In this document: in pieces, positions 1 through 7,412 of the stretch | How the letters are laid out: each line of letters begins with the position of its first letter | Position numbering within the stretch: position 1 is the first letter of the stretch | Assembly (NCBI GenBank): GCA_013152945.1 | Contig: JAADFL010000065.1 | Location: forward strand, 1-26,822 | Direction: 5' to 3' | Length of the DNA: 26,822 nucleotides | DNA from: Deltaproteobacteria bacterium | GTDB taxonomy: Bacteria; Myxococcota_A; JAADFL01 | Position numbers and translations under genes: made by a program | The notes under the pieces: model-generated | Databases searched by the model: none | What the model was told of the DNA's origin: nothing | Seen by the model: only the letters and a program-made list of their open reading frames with translations

Positions 1-40
1 CCGCCCCTATCTTAAGGTGTGTGGCATGAATCATTACCCC

Positions 41-76
41 TACTGACATTTTCACTTGGCACTATACTGACATATT
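41..76. repeat. Pair of 12-bp near-identical direct repeats, 24 bp apart
   Basis: The two copies, tactgacatttt (41-52) and tactgacatatt (65-76), differ at one base and start 24 bp apart. On the minus strand this reads as spaced TGTCAGTA boxes, a layout reminiscent of the multiple terminal repeats of IS21-family elements. No transposase is present in the window, so this may be an element end, a regulator-binding site or chance. The remaining bases from 1 to 182 hold no gene that I can see. Confidence 0.3.
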
Positions 77-182
77 GACTCGGCTTCGACATCAGCGTAC
101 GCGCCGGAATTTCAATCCCGTTTCTTCCCTGATTTTTTTCTCTTGTTGATTCCTTACTTGTTGAAACCAGGGTGCAGCCAAC

Positions 183-581
183 CTATGGGGCGATCACTGT
201 TGCGTTTCCGGATATCACTATTTCATTGCCTTGATTCGAAGCGGAAACATCCAATTCGTACGTCCCGTCTGAATTTTTTTCTTTTACAAGGCACTTGAGT
301 TCCAATTCATCACCCGGCCACACTTTGCCTGTAAACCTGGTTTTGAATCTCTTCACATTATTTGGGCCCACCCAATCGGAGATCAACCTGGATAAGTGTG
401 CGGAAGTCAGCATTCCCATGGCAAAGACACTCTTGAATCCGGCCTTGCGGGCAAACTCCTCATCAATGTGTATCGGGTTGAAGTCGCCGGAGGCCCCGGC
501 ATATCTTGAAATATCCTGCCTGGTTATAGGCCCGATCCTCTCAATTCTCACCATGCCCGGCCGAATCGCCCTTGTCTCCAT
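183..581 (-). CDS. MaoC-family hot-dog hydratase/dehydratase (132 aa)
   Basis: A MaoC-like (R)-specific enoyl-CoA hydratase or 3-hydroxyacyl-thioester dehydratase that would add or remove water at the 2,3-double bond of a CoA or ACP thioester in the cytosol. The hydratase-2 motif is intact near residues 33-41 (SGDFNPIHID), with the catalytic Asp and His. The length fits a single hot-dog domain. The ATG at 581 is preferred over an upstream TTG (593) because GGAG lies six bases before it. It lies 42 bases downstream of a second hot-dog gene that lacks the motif, so the two probably form a heterodimer in which this subunit is catalytic. The substrate cannot be read from sequence; the neighbouring CoA ligases suggest an acyl-CoA. 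Confidence 0.85.
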   Translation of the reverse strand: METRAIRPGMVRIERIGPITRQDISRYAGASGDFNPIHIDEEFARKAGFKSVFAMGMLTSAHLSRLISDWVGPNNVKRFKTRFTGKVWPGDELELKCLVKEKNSDGTYELDVSASNQGNEIVISGNATVIAP

Positions 582-623
582 GGTTCTCTCCAAAGGTTTC
601 TGCCTGTCGCGCCTTAATCCTTC

Positions 624-1055
624 CTATGTTTCAATCAATACATCACGCCGGATAACAACCACTTCCCCTGCTTTATCAGTGACCTTGCATTCCCTGATTG
701 CAAACCGCATCAGAGAACCTGCCTTGTTTTTTTTCTCAAATACCTTGGTGAACACAAAGGACGCATTCAATGTCTCGCCTCCAACAGGCAACCGTTTGAT
801 TTCATATTCACATTCACCATGAACCAATTTTTTGGGGTCAAAGTCCGGTGGAAATATTGGTCCGCCAGGCAAAAAGTGGTTCATGATTTGCAGAAAAGTC
901 ACCGGAGCCGGCACATCATCGAAACCTGCCTTGATTGCCTCTTCCCTATCGAAATAAACCGGATTCGTCTCACCCGTGGCCCTTGCATACTCGGCTATCT
1001 TGCCCCGCTCAACCGGAAATGAAATATGAGCCAACTCTTTACCGACATAGTCCAT
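624..1055 (-). CDS. MaoC_dehydrat_N/FAS1-like hot-dog protein, probable non-catalytic partner (143 aa)
   Basis: A hot-dog domain of the type found at the N-terminus of eukaryotic FAS1-like dehydratases and in HadA/HadC subunits of mycobacterial 3-hydroxyacyl-ACP dehydratase. The region aligned with the MaoC active site reads GETNPVYFD, so the catalytic Asp and His are both replaced (Glu and Tyr). This is expected for the substrate-binding half of a split double-hot-dog enzyme. The ATG at 1055 has GAGGAG nine bases upstream; a frame extension to 1103 exists but has no better ribosome site. The gene immediately precedes the motif-bearing MaoC gene on the same strand, which supports an alpha-beta dehydratase. 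Function as a pair is inference. Confidence 0.8.
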   Translation of the reverse strand: MDYVGKELAHISFPVERGKIAEYARATGETNPVYFDREEAIKAGFDDVPAPVTFLQIMNHFLPGGPIFPPDFDPKKLVHGECEYEIKRLPVGGETLNASFVFTKVFEKKNKAGSLMRFAIRECKVTDKAGEVVVIRRDVLIET

Positions 1056-1320
1056 GTCCAACGGCTCCTCACCAATGTTGAACCTTGAGAATCGGAATAT
1101 CAAGGCTGCCTTGGGTATGCAAGGGAAAATAGTGGAAAATCAGGCTCGTTTTGTGGCACGATGTCCCAAGCAGATCGTCCTTCTGCATCAAGTAATATTG
1201 TCTTTAGTTGTATCAATATTTTTCATATGTTCGATTTTACTGTCCGGCCTGTCAAACGAGCGACCGGTCAAATACGGCGCGTGGGAGCGGTACGGAACCG
1301 CCAAAAGGACGGGTAACCGC
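1056..1320. other. 265-bp gene-free spacer between the transhydrogenase-like gene and the MaoC pair
   Basis: No convincing coding region is present. The middle (about 1185-1240) is AT-rich. On the minus strand there is a perfect TTGACA (1255 to 1250) upstream of the MaoC pair, but no good -10 hexamer at 16-18 bp, so a promoter here is only possible. A small perfect palindrome, gaccggtc, lies at 1262-1269. The spacer is long enough for the MaoC pair to have its own transcript. Confidence 0.3.
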
Positions 1321-2694
1321 TTAACGAAGGGCTGCTTCAGCGTCCATGGCAGCCACCTTGTAGGCCTCGGCAAGGGTTGGGTAGTTGAAAACCTGAGCCA
1401 GAAGATCATCCAGGGTTGCCTGCATTTCGACCAATAGCTTTGCCACGTGAATCAGCTCGGCGGCATCCGTGCCCACAGCGCCCGCACCGAGAAGCACCCT
1501 GGTGTCAGGATCAAAGGACAGCTTGATGAAGCCTCTGTCCTCTCCAAGCATTTCTCCCTTTGCAAGGTGCTTATACATTGCCCGCCCGGTTACCAGGCCG
1601 CTTCCGTCACCTCCCCGTTTTCCTACCCAGGCCATCTCCGGGATCGTGTATATGCCGTAAGGTATGAAACGCTCGTCCATGCTCTTTGCAGGAAGACCGA
1701 GCAGGCTGAGGGCTGCAAGCCTGCCCTGTTCGCGGGACGTCGAGGCAAGGCTGGGTGGACCAATGATGTCGCCGGCAGCATATATATTGGGAGCACTGGT
1801 CCTGCACATTGAGTCTGCAATGACCACGCCCCTGTCGTCGGTCTCCACTCCTGCTGCTTCGAGGCTCATGTCAGCGGTGGAAGCCTGTCTTCCCACGCTG
1901 AACATGGCAATCTCGGATTCAATGCTTTCGCCCGAATCCATGTGCACCACCGCGCTGTTTTCGTGGGCCTCGACGCTTCTCACCTTGCAGTTGGGATGGA
2001 ACTGGCCTCCAAGGAACTCGAGTTCATCCAGGCATGTCCGGACCAGTTCCTGGTCCACGAAACCAAGGGCCGTTCCGCTCGATCCCACCATGTGCACCTT
2101 TACCCCGGCCAGGGCAAGCATCATGGCGTATTCCATACCCACGACACCGGTGCCCACTATTGTCATGCTCCCGGGCAATGGATCCACCACTGCATAGATG
2201 CTGTCCGAGTCTATCACCCTGGTTCCGTCGTACGGCACCCAGTCCAGCTTGCGGCCAACGCTTCCTGCGGCCAGTATGAATGAATCAGCCTCTAATTCAA
2301 TGCCCTGGTCGTCAAGTCGGATAGTGTTCGTACCCGTGAATCCGGCCCTGCCCCTGACCAGATCAATATTGTTTCGCTCCATGAGATCCTGGATCACCTG
2401 GAGTTCTTTTTCTATCACCCTGTCCACTTGCTCGAGCAGGCGCGAGCCGTCGAGCCTGGACAGCGGCCTCTGGTCTTGGCCCACAAGCTTTCTGTACCTC
2501 CAGTTCGACATGATTATGATCGCGGTCCGCAGCGCCTTGCTCGGAATGGTTCCCTCGTGCAGGCAGGTGCCGCCCAAGGCAGCCCTGCTCTCTACTATGG
2601 CGGTCCTGACGCCGTGCCTGGCCAGTTCCAGGGCCGCTCTCTGGCCGGCCGGCCCGCCGCCAATCACTATGGTATCGTAACGGTTATTTTTCAT
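1321..2694 (-). CDS. sthA: Soluble pyridine nucleotide transhydrogenase-like / dihydrolipoamide dehydrogenase-family flavoprotein (457 aa)
   Basis: An FAD-dependent pyridine nucleotide-disulfide oxidoreductase, best matching Si-specific NAD(P)+ transhydrogenase (SthA), which exchanges hydride between NADPH and NAD+ in the cytosol. Visible parts are the FAD-binding GGGPAGQRAA near residue 12, a GGTCLHEGTIPSKALR stretch near 41-56, a second Rossmann motif (GTGVVGMEYA), an AAGDIIGPPSLAS FAD signature and a C-terminal dimerisation domain ending in a NYPTLAEAYKVAA motif. Only one Cys (44) is present in the redox-motif region where true disulfide reductases have CxxxxC, as in SthA, which argues against lipoamide dehydrogenase. 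The frame stays open to 3090, but the ATG at 2694 has AGGAGG three bases upstream and begins at the family N-terminus. It is divergent from the activase operon. Confidence 0.85.
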   Translation of the reverse strand: MKNNRYDTIVIGGGPAGQRAALELARHGVRTAIVESRAALGGTCLHEGTIPSKALRTAIIIMSNWRYRKLVGQDQRPLSRLDGSRLLEQVDRVIEKELQVIQDLMERNNIDLVRGRAGFTGTNTIRLDDQGIELEADSFILAAGSVGRKLDWVPYDGTRVIDSDSIYAVVDPLPGSMTIVGTGVVGMEYAMMLALAGVKVHMVGSSGTALGFVDQELVRTCLDELEFLGGQFHPNCKVRSVEAHENSAVVHMDSGESIESEIAMFSVGRQASTADMSLEAAGVETDDRGVVIADSMCRTSAPNIYAAGDIIGPPSLASTSREQGRLAALSLLGLPAKSMDERFIPYGIYTIPEMAWVGKRGGDGSGLVTGRAMYKHLAKGEMLGEDRGFIKLSFDPDTRVLLGAGAVGTDAAELIHVAKLLVEMQATLDDLLAQVFNYPTLAEAYKVAAMDAEAALR

Positions 2695-2773
2695 GAGCCT
2701 CCTTTCAGTGATGCACCGCAATTCCAGGTTCATGTTTGTACGGCTTCCAAGCCTGGTGTCAAGCAGCCAATGC

Positions 2774-2786
2774 TTCAGCGGCTGAA
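2774..2786. promoter_or_regulatory. 13-bp palindrome between divergent genes, operator candidate
   Basis: TTCAGC and GCTGAA arms flank a single G (2774-2786), with imperfect extension outward (tgc/gca). It sits in the 199-bp region between the leftward transhydrogenase-like gene (start 2694) and the rightward activase operon (start 2894). No clear -35/-10 pair was found alongside it, so a regulatory role is only suggested by position. Confidence 0.25.
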
Positions 2787-2893
2787 AGCAGGATGGGGGA
2801 AGGTGAGTAAAATGAGTTGAGAATTCGTGCCATTTGAAGTGGACCCATGAAGGCAAACCTGCTAGAAGCATTTTCGGTATCGAGGAGGAGAAA

Positions 2894-3697
2894 ATGGGTC
2901 CTATTTTCTGTGGAGTTGATATCGGTGCTTCGGCAACCAAGGTAGTATTACTGTCCGGCCAGGGCGAAATTATAGGCCAGTCAATCAAAAAGACCGGGGT
3001 AGATCTTTTATCGAAAGCCGAGCAATGCCTGAGCGAGGCTCTCATGCAGGCCAATGTCAAACGAGGCGATTTGGCCAGGATCGTAGGCACTGGTTTTGGC
3101 AGAAACGAAGTGACCTTTGCAGACGATGAATCGACCGAAATACGGTGCCATGGCCTGGGAGCCTACCATTATTACCCCAGAAAGATAACCGTGGTCGATA
3201 TCGGAGGTGAAGACAACAAGGTTATTCGCCTGGATGACAAAGGCGGCAGACTATCTTTCAAGATGAACCGGAAATGTGCGGCCGGAACAGGCGCATTCAT
3301 CGAAGAGACAGCCGGCCGGATGGATGTTTCTCTTAAGGACCTGGACTCCCTGGCCAGGAAGGCTGACAAGCCTGTCAAGCTTTCGAGTTTTTGCACTGTA
3401 TTCGCCAAAACGGAACTCTTGAGAAGAACGCGGGAAGGCGCTACCTTACCCAACCTGGTGAGAGGAGTATTGGATTCCGTTGTAACCAGGATAACCGAAA
3501 TGGGCAGGTTCGACGGCGAGGTCGTCATGACCGGAGGAGTGGCTGCTCATGTTCCGGTTGTCGCGGATCTATTGAGCGAGAGAATAGGCTATCCAGTGAA
3601 CATACCCCCGAATCCCCAGTTGATTGGAGCATTGGGTGCTGCCCTTGTCGCCGGGTTAGACTATAGAAAAGGAAAGGAGAGCGGTAATGCTTACTAA
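2894..3697 (+). CDS. BadF/BadG/BcrA/BcrD-family [4Fe-4S] ATPase, 2-hydroxyacyl-CoA dehydratase-type activase (267 aa)
   Basis: An ASKHA-fold ATPase that uses ATP to push one low-potential electron into a partner enzyme, as HgdC does for 2-hydroxyglutaryl-CoA dehydratase and BcrA/BcrD do in benzoyl-CoA reductase. The phosphate-1 motif GVDIGASATK is at 7-16 and phosphate-2 VDIGGEDNK at 101-109. Two cysteines, 128 in KCAAGTG and 167 in SSFCTVF, fall where HgdC places the ligands of its homodimer-bridging [4Fe-4S] cluster. The length matches HgdC (about 260 aa). The ATG at 2894 has AGGAGGAG just upstream; an earlier in-frame ATG (2834) lacks one. It overlaps the following ligase gene by 11 bases. 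No dehydratase or reductase subunits occur in the window, so its electron acceptor is unknown. Confidence 0.88.
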   Translation: MGPIFCGVDIGASATKVVLLSGQGEIIGQSIKKTGVDLLSKAEQCLSEALMQANVKRGDLARIVGTGFGRNEVTFADDESTEIRCHGLGAYHYYPRKITVVDIGGEDNKVIRLDDKGGRLSFKMNRKCAAGTGAFIEETAGRMDVSLKDLDSLARKADKPVKLSSFCTVFAKTELLRRTREGATLPNLVRGVLDSVVTRITEMGRFDGEVVMTGGVAAHVPVVADLLSERIGYPVNIPPNPQLIGALGAALVAGLDYRKGKESGNAY

Positions 3698-5771
3698 ACT
3701 ATACAATCCCAAAGGAGTGGCGGTCATAGGCGCCTCGAACAAGAGGCTCTCGATCGGGTACCGGGTAATTGCGAATTTAAAGGAGCATGGCTTCAGGGGA
3801 GCAATATACCCGGTCAATCCGAAGGATCCGGAAATCCAGGGGTTGAAGGCGTACAAGTCCGTGCTGGATACGCCAGGCCCGGTGGACCTCGTGAACATAT
3901 CGATCAAGAACAGTTTTTGTCCCCGGGCCGTAAAGGAATGCGGCGAAAAGGGTGTTAAATTCGTTATCCTTCACACATCCGGGTTCAGGGAGGCCGGGGA
4001 AGAAGGGGCAAAGCTTGAAAAGGAGATTTTAGAAATAGCCGAACAATACGGAATGAGGATATATGGTCCAAATTCACAGGGCGTTATGAATTCTAATCCT
4101 GAAGTTTCTCTTTATGCCAACTTCACTTTCACACCAATGAAACCCGGTTCGGTTTCCATCCTCGCCCAAAGCGGCGGTGTGGCAGAGGTATTGAATCTCA
4201 ACCTGCGGAAAATGGGTTTCGGTTTCAGGATGTATGCCTCGCCTGGAAATGCTTCCGATGTTAGCATGACCGAGCTGTTGGATTATTTCGGTTCGGACAG
4301 CGGCACTAATGTAATCATGATGCATATCGAAAGCCTAAGGGACCCAATGGAATTTGCACGGGTGGCGGCGCAAGTCACACGCAATAAGCCGATCCTGGCT
4401 CTCAAATCAGGGGTCACGGAGGAAGGGGCCAGGGCAGTTTCCTCGCATACCGGTTCCCTTTCGAGCCCGGACAGGGCAATGGACGCCTTGTTCGAAAAAT
4501 GCGGGATAATGCGTTTTCATGACCAGAGGGAGATGATCGAGGCTGCAACCGCACTGGCTTCACAGAAAGTGCCCGGGGGAAGAAAAGTGGCCATGATTAC
4601 CAATGCGGGAGGACCTGCCATAATTGCAGTCGATGAATGTATATCGAATCACCTAGAACTGGCCTCTCTGCATGAAGAAACTAAAAAGGCCATCTCTGAA
4701 AAGGTCTTGAGTGTCGCTCATGTGGGCAATCCCCTGGACCTGGCCGCCACGGCAAACCCGGAGCACTATGGCCGAAGTATAGAGAAACTGCTTGCCGATG
4801 GAAACGTACACGGCCTGATAGTCAACATGATCACGCCGTTCTTTGTAGACAACCAGGGCATTGCAAAACAAGTTGTGGAAAGAGCCAAGAAAGGAGGCAA
4901 ACCGGTCCTTCCTGTTGTAATGACCAACGAGAAATGGCAGGACGTAATCGACATCCTGCGTGAAGGCGATTTGCCTGTCTTCGATTATCCCGAGGCGGCT
5001 TCGAGGGCCATGGCAGCCCTGTGCCGCTGGAACGAAATCCAGTCAAGGCCGGAGGCCGAACCCCCTGCTTTCGAAGTGGATAGACAGGAGGCCCGGCACA
5101 TTTTGGGAAATAAAACAGGATATTTGTCTTACAAGGATGCAGCCGGTCTCTTGACTGCGTATGGAATAAACACAGCGGATGTCGAGGTAATATCAGGCGA
5201 GACCGATCTCGATAGTGTGGTGGAAGATCTGGGATTTCCCTTGGCCATGAAGGTTGATTCACCCCAGGTGGTGCACAAGAGTGATGCCCGGGGTGTTGTG
5301 CTGGGCATCGATGATATTGATTCGGCGAGAAAGGCATTCAAGGAGTTGGAAACAAGGTTCAAGGGTAAAGATGCGACCATTGTGGCTCAGGCCATGGCAG
5401 AGCCTGGAACCGAACTGATAGTGGGAACCGCCCGAGCCCAAGGCATGGGCTCAACGATTCTTCTCGGACTCGGCGGTGTCTTTGTTGAAGTCATGAAGGA
5501 TGTGAGCATCAGGCTCGCACCGGTCGGGGTGGAAGAGGCAAAGGACATGCTGGGTTCCATCAAGGCATCACCGATTCTGAAAGGGGCCAGGGGGGCAAAG
5601 CCAATAGATATTGACGACCTTGCCGAAATGGTGGCCAGGGTCTCCATGTTGGCCGCGGATTTTCCACAAATAGCCGAGTTGGACATCAACCCGGTTTTTG
5701 CCTATCCGGCAGACCGAAAATCCACGGCAGTGGATTTCAGGATCAGGGTGGACGATTGGAGTCGGGGTTGA
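3687..5771 (+). CDS. ADP-forming acyl-CoA synthetase, fused alpha-beta, NDP-forming acetate--CoA ligase family (694 aa)
   Basis: An acyl-CoA synthetase (ADP-forming) interconverting acyl-CoA, ADP and phosphate with acid, ATP and CoA. Domain order: CoA-binding Rossmann domain (AVIGAS near 12-17), two succinyl-CoA-ligase-like flavodoxin domains with the phosphorylated-His segment SSHTGSLSS (His254), and a C-terminal ATP-grasp domain (about 470-690; MKVDSPQVVHKSD near 510). It lacks the GNAT domain of protein acetyltransferase relatives such as Pat. The usual GPNC of the alpha domain is GPNS (residues 127-130). The ATG at 3687 lies inside the end of the activase gene, with AGGAG about eight bases upstream, so translation is probably coupled. 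The enzyme could form ATP from an acyl-CoA or activate an acid cheaply; the substrate is unknown. Confidence 0.88.
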   Translation: MLTKLYNPKGVAVIGASNKRLSIGYRVIANLKEHGFRGAIYPVNPKDPEIQGLKAYKSVLDTPGPVDLVNISIKNSFCPRAVKECGEKGVKFVILHTSGFREAGEEGAKLEKEILEIAEQYGMRIYGPNSQGVMNSNPEVSLYANFTFTPMKPGSVSILAQSGGVAEVLNLNLRKMGFGFRMYASPGNASDVSMTELLDYFGSDSGTNVIMMHIESLRDPMEFARVAAQVTRNKPILALKSGVTEEGARAVSSHTGSLSSPDRAMDALFEKCGIMRFHDQREMIEAATALASQKVPGGRKVAMITNAGGPAIIAVDECISNHLELASLHEETKKAISEKVLSVAHVGNPLDLAATANPEHYGRSIEKLLADGNVHGLIVNMITPFFVDNQGIAKQVVERAKKGGKPVLPVVMTNEKWQDVIDILREGDLPVFDYPEAASRAMAALCRWNEIQSRPEAEPPAFEVDRQEARHILGNKTGYLSYKDAAGLLTAYGINTADVEVISGETDLDSVVEDLGFPLAMKVDSPQVVHKSDARGVVLGIDDIDSARKAFKELETRFKGKDATIVAQAMAEPGTELIVGTARAQGMGSTILLGLGGVFVEVMKDVSIRLAPVGVEEAKDMLGSIKASPILKGARGAKPIDIDDLAEMVARVSMLAADFPQIAELDINPVFAYPADRKSTAVDFRIRVDDWSRG

Positions 5772-5828
5772 TGATAAGAAAATGAAGTCTTTTGCTTGGC
5801 GAACTTGCTCCGGGCTTGGAGGTTTGAC

Positions 5829-7379
5829 ATGGCTCATTGGTTGAATTTGGGAGAGATTTTTCCGGTCAATGCGGAAAAATATCCGAACAAGACATGCCTG
5901 TGTGATGAATCCAGAAGCTTTACATACAAGCAGACCGAGGAGAGAACAAACAGGCTGGCTAATGCCTTGTTGGGCAAGGGCCTGAACAAGGGAGACAAGA
6001 TAGCGGTACTGCTAGAGAACTGCATTGAGTTCATCGAGATCTATGTAGCCGCAGCCAAGGCCGGACTCGTGGTGGTACCCGTCAACTTCAGGCATGTTGC
6101 CGAGGAAGTGGCCTTTATTGCCGACAATGCGGACGCCAAGGCTTTTATCGTGCATGAAGAATGGATCGAGATGATTGAGGGCATCAAGGGCGACCTGCAG
6201 AAGATACCCGGTTCCAACTACATCTGTGTGGGAGGCAATACCCAGGGATTTGTCCCGTATGAAGACTTCCTGGCCGCAGCGGGCGACAGGGCGCCCGGAA
6301 TCGAAGTGCTTCCGAAAGACACGTGGATCCTTCTCTATACTTCAGGCACCACGGGAAAGCCCAAGGGAGTGGTTCGCTCTCACGAGTCGTACATTGCCTT
6401 CTATCTGATAAACGGAATCGATTTCAGGTTCGATCAAGACGAGATATGTATGAACGTAATGCCCTTGTGTCATGTGAACTCTACGTACTTCACCCTTAAC
6501 GTGACCTATCTCGGTGGAACCGTTTACGTACATCCTGCAAGACGTTTCGAACCGGTAGAGCTTCTGGATGTCATAGAAAGAGAAAAAATTACTTTCATAT
6601 CACTCGTTCCGACTCACTACCATCTAATACTGAACGTGCAGGACGATATCAGGGCCAAGTATGATACTTCCTCGATAAGAAAGCTGCTGTGTTCATCAGC
6701 CCCGGCAAGGCGGGAGACCAAGCTGGGCATAATGGAGTTTTTCCCCGGCGTACAGCTCTATGAAGGTTATGGTTCTACCGAGGCGGGAATAGTCACGACA
6801 TTGTTCCCGAATGAACAGCTAAAGAAACTGGGGTCAATCGGGAGGGAGTCCACCGGAACCGCGAAGATAAAGATACTGGACGAGAAGAAACGGCCCGTAG
6901 CCAAGGGACAGGTGGGGGAATTGTATTCGATGGGCCCCATGCTTTTCGACGAGTATTACAAGATGCCCGAGAAAACCGCCGGGTCTCATGCAGGTGAGTA
7001 TTTCAGCGCAGGCGATATGGCCTATGAAGACGAGGATGGTTACTATTACCTGGTAGACCGAAAGGACAACATGATAATAACAGGTGGTGAAAAGGTCTTT
7101 CCAAGCGAGGTCGAGTCGCTTATTACGTCTCACGAGGACGTATTCGACGTGGCCTGCATCGGGCTTTCCGACGCCAAGTGGGGTGAAATCGTGACCGCAG
7201 TAGTCATTCCGCGAAAAGGGCGTGAACTCAAGGAACAGGATTTAATTGATTTTTGCAAAGACAAGATTGCAGGTTTCAAGAGACCCAAAAAGGTAATATT
7301 CATTTCGCAGGACGATATGCCCAGGACCGCTACGGGAAAGATCCTACACAGAAAGTTGAAAGAGAGGTTCGACAAATAG
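5829..7379 (+). CDS. AMP-forming acyl-CoA synthetase, class I adenylate-forming (516 aa)
   Basis: A carboxylic acid-CoA ligase acting through an acyl-adenylate. The phosphate-binding loop YTSGTTGKPKG is at 170-180, the adenine motif YGSTEAG about two-thirds along, the hinge motif as DRKDNMIITGGEKVFP, and the catalytic C-terminal lysine in PRTATGKIL (about Lys504). It resembles medium- or long-chain fatty-acid or caiC-like ligases more than aromatic ones, but specificity cannot be read. The ATG at 5829 has GGAGG six bases before it and starts at the family N-terminus; an upstream start at 5796 would add 11 unmatched residues. It lies 57 bases after the ADP-forming synthetase and 33 bases before a second AMP-forming ligase, in one operon-like series. 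Confidence 0.88.
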   Translation: MAHWLNLGEIFPVNAEKYPNKTCLCDESRSFTYKQTEERTNRLANALLGKGLNKGDKIAVLLENCIEFIEIYVAAAKAGLVVVPVNFRHVAEEVAFIADNADAKAFIVHEEWIEMIEGIKGDLQKIPGSNYICVGGNTQGFVPYEDFLAAAGDRAPGIEVLPKDTWILLYTSGTTGKPKGVVRSHESYIAFYLINGIDFRFDQDEICMNVMPLCHVNSTYFTLNVTYLGGTVYVHPARRFEPVELLDVIEREKITFISLVPTHYHLILNVQDDIRAKYDTSSIRKLLCSSAPARRETKLGIMEFFPGVQLYEGYGSTEAGIVTTLFPNEQLKKLGSIGRESTGTAKIKILDEKKRPVAKGQVGELYSMGPMLFDEYYKMPEKTAGSHAGEYFSAGDMAYEDEDGYYYLVDRKDNMIITGGEKVFPSEVESLITSHEDVFDVACIGLSDAKWGEIVTAVVIPRKGRELKEQDLIDFCKDKIAGFKRPKKVIFISQDDMPRTATGKILHRKLKERFDK

Positions 7380-7412
7380 CCTCTATGCGACACGTACGAG
7401 TCGGAGGTGGAA

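Noticed and set aside
2695-3090. N-terminal extension of the transhydrogenase-like reading frame to a start at 3090
   Set aside because: The extra 132 residues have no family match, run over the activase gene on the other strand, and the ATG at 2694 has AGGAGG and the true FAD-fold N-terminus.
4831-5337. Long reading frame on the minus strand inside the ADP-forming synthetase gene
   Set aside because: Proline- and histidine-rich composition with no domain; it is a shadow of the real gene.
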